Shown: positions 25,839 through 33,782 of the stretch, piece after piece | Layout of the letters: each line of letters starts with the position of its first letter | Position numbering within the stretch: the stretch's first letter is position 1 | Source of the DNA: Nocardioides sp. | Lineage (GTDB): Bacteria > Actinomycetota > Actinomycetes > Propionibacteriales > Nocardioidaceae | Length of the DNA: 64,000 nt | Reading direction: 5' to 3' | NCBI GenBank assembly: GCA_030698375.1 | Contig: JAUYLL010000123.1 | Span: 1-64,000, forward strand | Notes under the pieces: generated by a model | Told to the model about the DNA's origin: nothing | The model's input: only the letters and a program-made list of their open reading frames with translations | The model's database searches: none | Program-made: the position numbers and the translations under genes

Positions 25839-27482
25839 TCAGATCCACACCGTGAACCAGATGCGCTGCAGCCACTGCGCGGTGGTGAGCAGGCCATGGG
25901 TCCACACCGGCCAGAACCAGGCGAAGTTGAGCGCGACGAGCACCACGAACCCGCCGGCGAGCACGGCACCGGTCCGGCGGCGGCTGAGCGAGGCCCCGGG
26001 CGGTCCGAGCACCCGGCCCAGCAGCAGGGTCACCGCCACCACCGTGAACGGCACCAGGGCCACGGCGTAGAAGAGGAAGATCGGCCGGTCGTCGTAGCGG
26101 AACCACGGGAGCCAGGTGGCCAGCACGCCCACCACCGGGACACCGAAGCGCCAGTCCCGCCTGCCCACCCAGGCGACCAGCGCGTAGAGCAGCGCCACCA
26201 CCCCGGCCCACCACAGCACCGGGGTGCCGAGGAGCAGGATCTGGCGCAGGCAGTCGCTGCCCTCGGCCGCGGTGCAGCCCTGCTCCCCCGGCGCGATGTC
26301 GAGGTCGGCGGCAACCCCGACCGGGCGGTTCAGCAGCAGCCAGCCCCGGGGGTCGGACTGGTAGGTGTGGTCGGAGTCGTCGAGGAACCGGGTGTGGAAG
26401 ACGAAGACGTCACGGTGGTAGAGCGCCAGCGAGCGCAGCGACTGCACCACCTCCCCGAGTCCCTCGGCGTCCTCGTCGAGGTAGCCGCTCTCGTTCCACG
26501 CGGCGCCGTACTGGGTGTCGGAGAGGTGCTCCTCGTACTCGGAGGCGTTGACCAGCCACCCCGTCCAGGTGAGCACGTAGACCACCGCGGCCGTGCCGAC
26601 CAGCTGCACGAACGCGGGCACGGCGTCGACCACGGCGGACTTCCACACCGCTCGACGCACCCCGAAGGACCGGCGGGTCCCCGCGTCCCACGCCCACACC
26701 AGCAGCCCGAACGCCGCGAGCGGGAACAGCGCGTTCCACTTCACCGCGACGGCGAGGCCGAAGAGCACGCCCGCAGCGATCCGCCAGGGGCGCACGACGA
26801 GGCCGCGGACCGGACCCCAGGCCCGCCCCGGCAGCACCGTGTCGGGCGGGACCGCCCGCGCCATCCGGCCCCTCCCCCAGTCCCGGTCGGCGACGAGGCA
26901 GGACACCGCCGAGAGAAGGAAGAGGGCGAGGAAGATGTCGAGCAGCGCCAGGCGCGACATCACCAGGTGCAGCCCGTCGAGGGTGAGCAGCAGACCGGCG
27001 GTGGCGCCGAGCAGCGTGGACCCGGTCATGCGCCGCACCATCCGGACCATCACCAGCACCATGACCGCGCCCGCGACCGCGCTGGCCACCCGCCAGCCGA
27101 AGGGGTCGGCGCCGAAGACCTGCTGGCCGGCGCCGATGAGCCACTTGCCGACCTCGGGGTGCACCGTCATCGACGGCAGTCCCCCGAAGACGTCGAGGTC
27201 GCCGGCCAGGATCCGCTCGTCGGCGTCGTCGACGAAGCCCCGGACGTGGCCGTGCTGCCACAGCGACCAGCCGTCCTTGGCGTAGTAGGTCTCGTCGAAG
27301 AGGAAGTCGTGCGGGGTGCCGAGGCGCCACAGCCGCAGCACGAGCGCCAGCAGCGCCACCCCGCTCGCCGCGCAGCCCCCGTGACGGCCGTCGAGGTGCC
27401 GCACCAGCGGGACCGTGCGACGGCGGGCGCTCGGGACCGGACGGCCCTCGGCGGTCCGCGCGAGCGGGGCGGTCGTGGTCAC
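25839..27482 (-). CDS. pmt: dolichyl-phosphate-mannose-type protein O-mannosyltransferase
   Basis: 547-residue GT39 membrane enzyme that transfers mannose from polyprenyl-phospho-mannose to Ser/Thr of secreted proteins. After a polar N-terminus the first TM is followed by the catalytic loop FLFDETYYAKDGWS; the DE pair is essential in this family. Later come MTVHPEVGKWLIGAGQ and about ten further TM segments. The partial sequence WLLLNRPVG is a conserved periplasmic Pmt block. It heads the pmt-rsmI pair. Its start faces mhuD across a 59-base control region. Confidence 0.93.
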   Translation of the reverse strand: MTTTAPLARTAEGRPVPSARRRTVPLVRHLDGRHGGCAASGVALLALVLRLWRLGTPHDFLFDETYYAKDGWSLWQHGHVRGFVDDADERILAGDLDVFGGLPSMTVHPEVGKWLIGAGQQVFGADPFGWRVASAVAGAVMVLVMVRMVRRMTGSTLLGATAGLLLTLDGLHLVMSRLALLDIFLALFLLSAVSCLVADRDWGRGRMARAVPPDTVLPGRAWGPVRGLVVRPWRIAAGVLFGLAVAVKWNALFPLAAFGLLVWAWDAGTRRSFGVRRAVWKSAVVDAVPAFVQLVGTAAVVYVLTWTGWLVNASEYEEHLSDTQYGAAWNESGYLDEDAEGLGEVVQSLRSLALYHRDVFVFHTRFLDDSDHTYQSDPRGWLLLNRPVGVAADLDIAPGEQGCTAAEGSDCLRQILLLGTPVLWWAGVVALLYALVAWVGRRDWRFGVPVVGVLATWLPWFRYDDRPIFLFYAVALVPFTVVAVTLLLGRVLGPPGASLSRRRTGAVLAGGFVVLVALNFAWFWPVWTHGLLTTAQWLQRIWFTVWI

Positions 27483-27494
27483 GCGGTCAGCGTA

Positions 27495-27534
27495 GGTGTC
27501 CGGACCGAGGACACCGGTCAGGTCGGGCTAGGGT
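27495..27534 (+). promoter_or_regulatory. pmt/mhuD intergenic operator-like inverted repeat and mhuD -10
   Basis: GGTGTCC (27495-27501) and GGACACC (27509-27515) form a perfect 7-bp inverted repeat with a 7-base spacer. TAGGGT (27529-27534) lies 13 to 8 bases before the mhuD ATG, compatible with a leaderless transcript. It does not match the IdeR/DtxR iron box. Confidence 0.4.
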
Positions 27535-27541
27535 CCGGTTC

Positions 27542-27865
27542 ATGTCCGTCGTGAAGATCAACGCCATCGCCGTCCCCCCGCAGGCCGGCCCCGAGCTCGA
27601 GAAGCGGTTCGCCGCCCGCGCCGGCGCCGTCGAAGGCTCGCCGGGCTTCCTGGGCTTCCAGCTGCTGCGTCCCGTCGCCGGCGACGACCGCTACTTCGTC
27701 GTGACCCACTGGGCCGACGAGGAGTCGTTCGCCGCCTGGCGCGACGGTGACGGTCGCGCCGCCCATGCCGGCGAGCGCGCGAAGCCCGTCGCCACCGGGG
27801 CCGACCTGCTCGAGTTCGAGGTCGTGATGGACGTCAGGCCGGGGAGCGCTGCGAGCTCGGACTGA
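27542..27865 (+). CDS. mhuD: haem-degrading monooxygenase, MhuD type
   Basis: 107-residue ferredoxin-like ABM-fold protein. It keeps the MhuD signature at the same numbering as the M. tuberculosis enzyme: N7 (KINAI), W66 (ESFAAW) and haem-ligand H75 (GRAAHAG), plus EKRF with F23 and the SPGFLGFQLLRPV block. These residues bind haem and distort it. The enzyme opens the haem ring to release iron without CO. It lies next to an alpha/beta hydrolase gene, as in mycobacteria. The two genes converge and overlap by 32 bases. Confidence 0.92.
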   Translation: MSVVKINAIAVPPQAGPELEKRFAARAGAVEGSPGFLGFQLLRPVAGDDRYFVVTHWADEESFAAWRDGDGRAAHAGERAKPVATGADLLEFEVVMDVRPGSAASSD

Positions 27866-28856
27866 GCACCCACTGCTCCAGCCAGGTCCCGAGCGCGTCG
27901 TACGCCACCGCCCGCGGCGCGTCGCTGGAGAGGAACACGTCGTGGCGTGCCCCCTCGATCGGCAGTGAGGTGAGCGCGCCGCCCAGGCAGCCCGCCCAGC
28001 GGGCGATGTGGGCGACGTCCAGGACCGCGTCGACACCGTCGACGTCCTCGGAGTAGGTGCGGGCGAACTTCGTCGCGCCGGAGCGCAACACCAGCGAGGG
28101 CACGCCGACGTCGAGTCCCCGGTGCAGCCGGGCGTGGCCCCGGCGCACGGCGTTGAGCCATCCGTAGGTGACCGGGAAGCTCTCGATCGGCTTGAGGGAC
28201 AGGTCGTAGTCCCACTCGCCTGCACCCGAGACATGCAGGCTGGTGCCGTAGGCGCTGGCGGGCGCCAGCTTCATCGGCTCGAGCGGCCGGGCCGCGGCGA
28301 CCGCCCTGATCGCCTGGGTGCCGACGGTCCGCAGGAACGGTGAGCCCTGCAGGTCGAACCAGGGGCTGTTGAGCACCAGCCCGGTGATGCTGTCGGAGGC
28401 GTGTCCCCCCGCGGCCAGGGCGGCCTTGTGGCGCGCGTCCAGCCAGAGTGAGAGCACCAGCCCGCCCGTGGAGTGCGCGGCGAGCAGCACTCGCTGACCG
28501 GTCTCGCGCCGGACGATGTCGACGGCCCGCTCGAGCTCGGCGTCGTAGAGGGCGAGGTCGGAGACGTAGTGCGCGGTGTGACCGGGCCGGAGGGAGCGGC
28601 CGCACTTGCGCAGGTCGAGCGCGTAGAACGCCTGGCCCCGGGCGGCGAAGAAGTCGGCGAGGTCGCGCTGGAAGAAGTAGTCGCAGAAGCCGTGCACGTA
28701 GAGCACCGCGCCGGTGACCTCCTCGCCGCGGGCGACCGGCCGCCGGACGAGGGTGGCCTCGACCTGCCCCTCGCCGTCGGGGTCGTCACCGAGGTGGAGG
28801 GTACGGCGCTGGTAGCCGTCGAGGGCGTCTGCGTGCCAGGGACCGGGCGTGTTCAC
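27834..28856 (-). CDS. alpha/beta hydrolase (lysophospholipase-like)
   Basis: 340 residues from GTG 28856; sequence upstream in the frame is antisense to the transporter gene. The nucleophile elbow AAHSTGG carries the catalytic Ser. The oxyanion block VLYVHGFCDYF lies near residue 50, and a late His (GARHDVFLS) completes the triad. The profile (DLRKCGRS, SLWLDARHK) fits monoglyceride lipase or lysophospholipase-type hydrolases. No signal peptide. The start overlaps the EamA stop (GTGA), so the two form an operon. Confidence 0.88.
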   Translation of the reverse strand: MNTPGPWHADALDGYQRRTLHLGDDPDGEGQVEATLVRRPVARGEEVTGAVLYVHGFCDYFFQRDLADFFAARGQAFYALDLRKCGRSLRPGHTAHYVSDLALYDAELERAVDIVRRETGQRVLLAAHSTGGLVLSLWLDARHKAALAAGGHASDSITGLVLNSPWFDLQGSPFLRTVGTQAIRAVAAARPLEPMKLAPASAYGTSLHVSGAGEWDYDLSLKPIESFPVTYGWLNAVRRGHARLHRGLDVGVPSLVLRSGATKFARTYSEDVDGVDAVLDVAHIARWAGCLGGALTSLPIEGARHDVFLSSDAPRAVAYDALGTWLEQWVLSPSSQRSPA

Positions 28857-29743
28857 GGGCTCACGGTAGCGGGCACCCGGCCACGTCGGACGCCGACCGC
28901 GAGGACCGCGATCCCGGCCGCGAGCACCGCGATGCCGACCACGCCCTGGAGCGGGAGCCGCTCGCCGAGGAGGAGCACCCCGAGCAACCCCGCGGTGACC
29001 GGCTCGGCCAGCGTCAGGGTGGCGACGGTGGCCGCCGGCAGCATGGCGAGACCCGCCCCGAACAGCAGGTAGGCCACTGCCGTGGTGACCACGCCCAGCC
29101 ACAGCACGGTGGTCAGCCCGGAGGCCGAACCCAGTCCCGACGTGTCGCTGACCGCGAGGACCACCAGCCCACCCAGCGCGGCCGTGCCGAACGGCCCGCC
29201 CAGCGCGGCCGTGGGGGTCCACCCGCGGTCCAGGAGGTCCTTCGCGGCGAGGGTGTAGACGGCGTACGACGCCCCGGCACCGACCGAGGCGAGCAGCCCG
29301 AGGGGCTCGAGCGTCCCCTGGTCGCCGTCGGCGAGGCCGAGGAGGACCACCCCTGCGGTCGCCAGGGCCGTCGCCACCGCCCAGCGCCCCGACGGCACCT
29401 GCCGGGTCAGCGCCCAGCCGAGGAGGCCGGTGAGCACGGGTGCGGACCCCAGCGCCACCACGGTTCCGACCGCGACGCCGTTCGCGGCCGTCCCCGCGAA
29501 GAACGCCGGCTGGTAGGCCAGCACCCCGGCCCCTCCGAGCAGCACGGCCGACACCGCCCCGCGTGACCGTGGCGGTGGGGTGCGCCGGGCGGCGGCGAGG
29601 GCGAGGACGCCGAGCAGCCCGCCCCCGAGCACGATCCGGGCGGCGCCGAGCGCGGTCGGGTCGGTCTCGGGGCCGAGCGCCTGCGCGGTGCCGGTCGTGC
29701 CGAAGCAGACCGCGGCGAGGAGGACGAGGACGACGGCACGCAC
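28853..29743 (-). CDS. EamA/RhaT-type drug/metabolite transporter
   Basis: 296 residues with ten hydrophobic segments arranged as two five-TM EamA repeats. The first repeat starts at AVVLVLLAAVCFGTTGTAQALG and the second near LGLLASVGAGASYAVYTLAAKDL. Each repeat has the usual G/A-rich helix packing. I take the GTG at 29743 as start (V-RAVVLVLL); an ATG 15 codons upstream would add a polar N-terminus and overlap the tRNA terminator. The substrate is unknown. It is coupled to the downstream hydrolase. Confidence 0.88.
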   Translation of the reverse strand: MRAVVLVLLAAVCFGTTGTAQALGPETDPTALGAARIVLGGGLLGVLALAAARRTPPPRSRGAVSAVLLGGAGVLAYQPAFFAGTAANGVAVGTVVALGSAPVLTGLLGWALTRQVPSGRWAVATALATAGVVLLGLADGDQGTLEPLGLLASVGAGASYAVYTLAAKDLLDRGWTPTAALGGPFGTAALGGLVVLAVSDTSGLGSASGLTTVLWLGVVTTAVAYLLFGAGLAMLPAATVATLTLAEPVTAGLLGVLLLGERLPLQGVVGIAVLAAGIAVLAVGVRRGRVPATVSP

Positions 29744-29785
29744 CGGGAGATGGTCACACGGGACGGCGCGGGCCTGGAACGACAG

Positions 29786-29813
29786 CACCCTCGGTCCTCA
29801 CGGACCGAGGGTG
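29786..29813 (-). terminator. hairpin after tRNA-Ala
   Basis: CACCCTCGGTCC pairs over 12 bp with GGACCGAGGGTG around a TCAC loop, seven bases past the 3' end of tRNA-Ala. It is probably the tRNA terminator. No T run follows. Confidence 0.7.
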
Positions 29814-29820
29814 TCGGTGG

Positions 29821-29893
29821 TGGAGCATAGGAGATTCGAACTCCTGACCTCTTCGATGCGAACGAAGCGCGCTACCAACTGCGCCAATGCCCC
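29821..29893 (-). tRNA. tRNA-Ala (anticodon CGC)
   Basis: 73-base cloverleaf on the minus strand. The acceptor is GGGGCAT/ATGCTCC with discriminator A, the D arm is GCGC/GCGC, and the anticodon arm is CTTCG-TTCGCAT-CGAAG (CGC). The T arm is AGGAG-TTCGAAT-CTCCT. All stems are well formed. CCA is not encoded. Confidence 0.96.
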
Positions 29894-29964
29894 ATCGCGC
29901 CTCGCGACGCGGTGAAAAAGGTACCACCGCCGCAGGGACGGTTCGAATCCGCCCGGGCGATCCG

Positions 29965-30804
29965 TCAGCCTCCGGCGGCCCGACGCTGCTCGGCCTGGTC
30001 CTGCTGTGCCGCGGCGGTCCGGGCGGCCTCGGTGGACTCGGCCACCAGCCGCGAATCGTCCTCGCTCCGACCGGAGCTGACGACGCCCGGCTGGGTAAGG
30101 TCGATGGTCCGCACCGTGCGCTGCGCGCGCGGCTTGGAGACGTACGTCGGAAGGGTCACCGGGAGCGGGTCCCACAAGGTCGAGGCGGGCTGCGTGGCGG
30201 TGGGCTGCTCGACATGGACGGCAGCCTGCTGGTCGTCCTGGGTCTGGACGGTGACGTCGACCTCGACGGCGACCGCGGCGCGGAGCGCCTCGTGGTCGAG
30301 CTGGACGGTGTCCTCCTCGTCCGGGGTGACCAGGCTGCCCTCGTAGCGGGGTCGGCGCACCCGGTCCAGGCGGCGCACCTGGAGCCGGCAGACCACGAGC
30401 CAGGCCAGCACCAGCCCACCGGGCACCGCGACGGACCACCACGGGCCGACGATGCCGGCCAGCCGCAGGCCGCCGATTGTGGCGGCGGTGAGGACGGTGG
30501 CCCCGAGGAGGACGAGCAGGACCCGGCGTCGACGCCGGGCCGCGGCCCGTGCTGCCGCGCGGGTCGGCACCGGGGTACGGACCTGCGCGCGCAGGTGGGC
30601 CTGGGACGGGGAGACGAGGACGCGCGCGTCGTGCGCGTCGCGCTCCTCGAGCGGGGATCGGCGCGCCAGCACCCGCATGGTGGCGGAGAACCGGTCGACG
30701 GAGCGGGTGCGCGCGGCCTCGTCGTGCCGCTTCAGCGCTTGGGGAATCAGGTAGACGGCCCAGGCGAGGGCCAAGGCGACGAAGATGATTCCTGACAGGT
30801 CCAC
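29965..30804 (-). CDS. GlpR-like membrane receptor (gephyrin-like molybdotransferase receptor)
   Basis: 279 residues from GTG 30804, with AAGG eight bases upstream. TM1 is at the very N-terminus (MDLSGIIFVALALAWAVYLIP) and two further TMs occur at about 100-150 (VLLVLLGATVLTAATIGGLRLAG and AVPGGLVLAWLVVC). The rest is cytoplasmic and polar. The length, topology and position in a block with rimJ, Glp/MoeA and UGPase match Rv0996 of M. tuberculosis and the GlpR receptor described in Corynebacterium, which recruits the gephyrin-like Glp to the divisome. Assignment is by synteny and topology. Confidence 0.8.
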   Translation of the reverse strand: MDLSGIIFVALALAWAVYLIPQALKRHDEAARTRSVDRFSATMRVLARRSPLEERDAHDARVLVSPSQAHLRAQVRTPVPTRAAARAAARRRRRVLLVLLGATVLTAATIGGLRLAGIVGPWWSVAVPGGLVLAWLVVCRLQVRRLDRVRRPRYEGSLVTPDEEDTVQLDHEALRAAVAVEVDVTVQTQDDQQAAVHVEQPTATQPASTLWDPLPVTLPTYVSKPRAQRTVRTIDLTQPGVVSSGRSEDDSRLVAESTEAARTAAAQQDQAEQRRAAGG

Positions 30805-30833
30805 GCGCACGACCTTAGAAGCGCGCGGCGGGG

Positions 30834-30863
30834 AGGGTACGCATCCGGCTCGGTGTGTCGCAA
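30834..30863 (-). promoter_or_regulatory. candidate sigma-A promoter of the glpR-like gene
   Basis: On the minus strand TTGCGA (30858-30863) and TACCCT (30834-30839) are spaced by 18 bases, about 30 bases before the chosen GTG start. Confidence 0.4.
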
Positions 30864-30910
30864 GAGTAGTTCTGTGACTGGTGGGAAATCTGTGACCCGC
30901 TGACCGGTGC

Positions 30911-31516
30911 TCAGTCGCCGGTCGGGTCGGCGAGGTAGCGGCGCAGCAGACCCTGCGGGACGTCCTCGCGGGTGATGGCGTAGAGACGGTGGTCGCGCCA
31001 GTCCCCGTCGATGTGCAGGTACCGCGGGGCGAAGCCGACCTCCGGGATGCGCAGCTTCTCCACCACCCGCAGGCTCGCGGAGTTCTCGGGCCGGACCGCG
31101 ACCTCGACCCGGTGCAGGCCCGCACCGGTGAAGCAGTGGTCCACGACGAGGGCGACGCCGGTCGGGACCGCACCAAGCCCGGCGTACCGCTGGTCGACCC
31201 AGTAGCCGACCGAGGCGAACATCGCCGACCCGCCGACGATGTTGCTCACGGTGACCTGGCCGGCGAAGACGTCGTCGACGGTGAGCGCGAACGGCAGCGT
31301 GCGTCCGGCCCGCGCCTGGCGCCGCAGCTCGCGGACGAGCCCCCGGAAGCTCGCGGGCGGGGGCGGCACGCCCGGCGGGACGGTGGCCTCCCACGGACCG
31401 AGCCAGGCGGCGTTGCGCCGCCGCGCGTCCTGCCAGGCCGCGGCGTCGGAGACCTCCAGCGGACGGCAGCCGAACCGGCCCGAGCGCAGCGTCACCGGCC
31501 AGACCTCCGGCGGCAC
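30911..31516 (-). CDS. rimJ: RimJ/RimL-type GNAT N-acetyltransferase
   Basis: 201 residues from GTG 31516. GNAT fold: VSDAAAWQDARRRN (alpha1), FAGQVTVSNI, then the acetyl-CoA loop region YWVDQRYAGLGAVPTGVALVVDHCF. RVEVAVRPENSASLRVVEKL, which follows, is diagnostic of the RimJ/RimL group. The family acetylates N-termini of ribosomal proteins or other substrates. The neighbouring order matches Rv0995 in M. tuberculosis. It is cotranscribed with mog, moaC and glp. Confidence 0.9.
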   Translation of the reverse strand: MPPEVWPVTLRSGRFGCRPLEVSDAAAWQDARRRNAAWLGPWEATVPPGVPPPPASFRGLVRELRRQARAGRTLPFALTVDDVFAGQVTVSNIVGGSAMFASVGYWVDQRYAGLGAVPTGVALVVDHCFTGAGLHRVEVAVRPENSASLRVVEKLRIPEVGFAPRYLHIDGDWRDHRLYAITREDVPQGLLRRYLADPTGD

Positions 31517-31542
31517 CCGGGTGGCGGCCCCCCAGCGGCGAT

Positions 31543-32022
31543 TCAGTGGTCGCTCCCGAGGACCTGCTCGCAGGCATGCACGAGCAGCGGGCGGAGGACC
31601 TCGAGCCCGTCCTTCACCCCGCCCCGCGACCCGGGGAGGTTGACCACCAGGGTGCGGCCGGCGACCCCGGCCAGCCCCCGGGACAGCACGGCGGTCGGCA
31701 CCCCCTGCGCCACGCCGTGCGCGCGGATCGCCTCGGCAATGCCCGGCACCTCCCGGTCGAGCAGCGGGCGGGTGGCCTCGGGAGTGCGGTCGGTGGGCGT
31801 GAGGCCGGTTCCCCCGGTGGTGACCACCAGCCGGCGGTCCGCGGCGATCGCGGCGGCGATCGCCTCTCCCACCGGCTCGCCGTCGGCGACCACCAGCGGG
31901 CCCTCGACCTCGAAACCGAGGTCAGTGAGTGCCGTGACGATCAGCGGACCGGTCGTGTCCTCGTAGACCCCGGCGGCGGCGCGGTTGGACGCGCAGACCA
32001 CGGTGGCGGTCAGGGTGCTCAC
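31543..32022 (-). CDS. MoaB/Mog-family molybdopterin protein
   Basis: 159 residues from GTG 32022. MoCF-fold protein with ATVVCASNRAAAGVYEDTTGPLI at the N-terminus, the substrate loop TTGGTGLTPTDRTPEATR, and LVVNLPGSRGGVKDGLEVLRP at the C-terminus. It adenylylates molybdopterin (Mog) or is a MoaB paralogue; sequence alone does not settle which. The start overlaps moaC by 4 bases (GTGA). Confidence 0.92.
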   Translation of the reverse strand: MSTLTATVVCASNRAAAGVYEDTTGPLIVTALTDLGFEVEGPLVVADGEPVGEAIAAAIAADRRLVVTTGGTGLTPTDRTPEATRPLLDREVPGIAEAIRAHGVAQGVPTAVLSRGLAGVAGRTLVVNLPGSRGGVKDGLEVLRPLLVHACEQVLGSDH

Positions 32023-32522
32023 GGCTCGCGGACCCACTCGCCGGACGCTCCCCCGGACTTCGCCTCCACCCGGACGTCGGTGATGACCGCACCCTTGTCG
32101 ACGGCCTTCACCATGTCGACGACGGTGAGTGCCGCGACCGAGACCGCGGTGAGCGCCTCCATCTCGACGCCGGTGCGCCCGGTGGTGCGGACCACGGCCG
32201 TGATCGCCACGGCGTCGTCGAGCACCGTGAGGTCGACGGTGACGCCCGAGACGGGCAGCGGGTGGCACAGCGGGACGAGGTCGGGGGTGCGCTTGGTCGC
32301 CATGATCCCGGCGACCCGGGCGACGCCGAGCGCATCGCCCTTGGGGACCCCCTCGCCACGCAGCAGCGCCACGACGGCGGGCGCGACGAGGACCCGGCCA
32401 CTGGCCGTGGCCTCCCGGGCGGTGACGTCCTTGGCGGTGATGTCGACCATCCGCGCCGCACCGCTCTCGTCGACATGGGTCAGGCCCGCGGGCCGTGCTC
32501 CCCCGCCGCCGGCGGCGTCCAT
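32019..32522 (-). CDS. moaC: cyclic pyranopterin monophosphate synthase
   Basis: Converts the MoaA product to cPMP in molybdenum-cofactor synthesis. 167 residues. Motifs: LTHVDESGAARMVDITAK, KGDALGVARVAGIMATKRT, DLVPLCHPLPV, TGVEMEALTAVSVAALTVVDMVKAVDK. The catalytic KAVDK lysines are present. One-base TGATG overlap with glp upstream and GTGA with mog downstream. Note that moaA is not in this cluster. Confidence 0.96.
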   Translation of the reverse strand: MDAAGGGGARPAGLTHVDESGAARMVDITAKDVTAREATASGRVLVAPAVVALLRGEGVPKGDALGVARVAGIMATKRTPDLVPLCHPLPVSGVTVDLTVLDDAVAITAVVRTTGRTGVEMEALTAVSVAALTVVDMVKAVDKGAVITDVRVEAKSGGASGEWVREP

Positions 32523-33772
32523 CAGAAGTCCCGGTCCAGGACCAGGACCTGGACGTGCGTGCCGGGCGCCACGGAGGTGACGTCCTCCGGCACCACGATG
32601 AGCGCGTTCGCGTCCGACAGGTCGCCGACGAGGTGCGACCCGTGGCCGGGGATCGGGGTCACGTGGGCACCGCCGCGGTCGACCTCGAACTGTGCGCGCA
32701 CGTACTGACGCTTGCCCTCCGGGGAGGAGATCCGGTGCGAGGTCAGCGCCCGCACCTGCGGACGGCTGTACGGGAGGCGGCCCATCATCTGCCGGATCGC
32801 CGGGATGCAGAACACCTCGAAGGAGACGTACGCCGAGACCGGGTTGCCGGGGAGCGTGAAGATCGGGGTGCGGTCCTCCCCGATGAACCCGAAGCCCTGG
32901 GGCTTGCCGGGCTGCATCGCCACCTCACCGAACTCGACGGTCCCGGTGCGACCGAGCACGTCCTTGACGACGTCGTACTGGCCCTTGCTGACGCCTCCGC
33001 TGGTCACCACCATGTCGGCACGCACCAGCTGGTCGGAGAGCGCGTCCGCGAAGACCTCCGGGTCGTCGGACACGATGCCGACGCGGTAGGTGATCGCGCC
33101 CGCCGCCCGCGCCGAGGCCGCGAGCATGTAGGAGTTGGCGTCGTACACCGAGTCGGCGGCGAGCGGGGTGCCCGGGTCACGCAGCTCCGAGCCGGTCGAG
33201 ATGATCACGAGCCGTGGCCGGGGTCGCGAGCGCACCTGCGAGCGGCCGACCGAGGCGAGCAGGCCGAGCTGGCGCGGACCGAGGATGGTGCCGTCCTCGA
33301 GCAGCACGTCGCCGGGCTGGACGTCCTCGCCCTGGCGGCGGATGTGCTGGCCCTCGGTGGGCGCGCGGTGGATGCGGACGTGGACGTCGGAGCCGTCGGT
33401 CCACTCGACGGGCACGACGGCGTCGGCGCCGTACGGCACCGGCGCGCCGGTCATGATCCGCACGGTGGTGCCCGGCGACATCGCGAAGATCGTCGTCTGC
33501 CCGGCGGCGATCTCCCCGACGACGGGGAGGTGGACGGGGTGGTCCCGCGAGGCGGTGACGACGTCGGCGAAGCAGACCGCGTAGCCGTCCATGCCGGAGT
33601 TGTCGAAGGCCGGCAGCGGCATCGGCGCGGTGATGTCCTCGCAGACCGGCTGGCCCATCGCGTCCAGGAGCTGCTGCTCGTAGGGCGTGAGGGGGTCGAT
33701 CTGCGAGAGGATCCGCTCCAGGTGGTCGTCGACCGTGCCGAGGGAGACCGCGGCGAAGTTGTCGGCGCTCAT
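32522..33772 (-). CDS. glp: MoeA/gephyrin-like molybdopterin molybdotransferase (Glp)
   Basis: 416 residues from ATG 33772. MoeA domains in order: N-terminal LSQIDPLTPYEQQLLDAMG, PAFDNSGMDGYAV, VRIMTGAPVPYGADAVVPVE, the MoCF active region IISTGSEL, VTSGGVSKGQYDVVKDVL, LPGNPVSAYVSFEVF, and C-terminal domain IV. It inserts molybdate into adenylylated molybdopterin. In Corynebacterium the homologue Glp also links FtsZ to the membrane receptor GlpR during division. The nearby glpR-like gene supports that second role here. Confidence 0.92.
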   Translation of the reverse strand: MSADNFAAVSLGTVDDHLERILSQIDPLTPYEQQLLDAMGQPVCEDITAPMPLPAFDNSGMDGYAVCFADVVTASRDHPVHLPVVGEIAAGQTTIFAMSPGTTVRIMTGAPVPYGADAVVPVEWTDGSDVHVRIHRAPTEGQHIRRQGEDVQPGDVLLEDGTILGPRQLGLLASVGRSQVRSRPRPRLVIISTGSELRDPGTPLAADSVYDANSYMLAASARAAGAITYRVGIVSDDPEVFADALSDQLVRADMVVTSGGVSKGQYDVVKDVLGRTGTVEFGEVAMQPGKPQGFGFIGEDRTPIFTLPGNPVSAYVSFEVFCIPAIRQMMGRLPYSRPQVRALTSHRISSPEGKRQYVRAQFEVDRGGAHVTPIPGHGSHLVGDLSDANALIVVPEDVTSVAPGTHVQVLVLDRDF

Positions 33773-33782
33773 GACCGCGACC

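Noticed and set aside
27495-27515. IdeR/DtxR iron box in front of mhuD
   Set aside because: The inverted repeat GGTGTCC-N7-GGACACC does not match the 19-bp TTAGGTTAG-type consensus.
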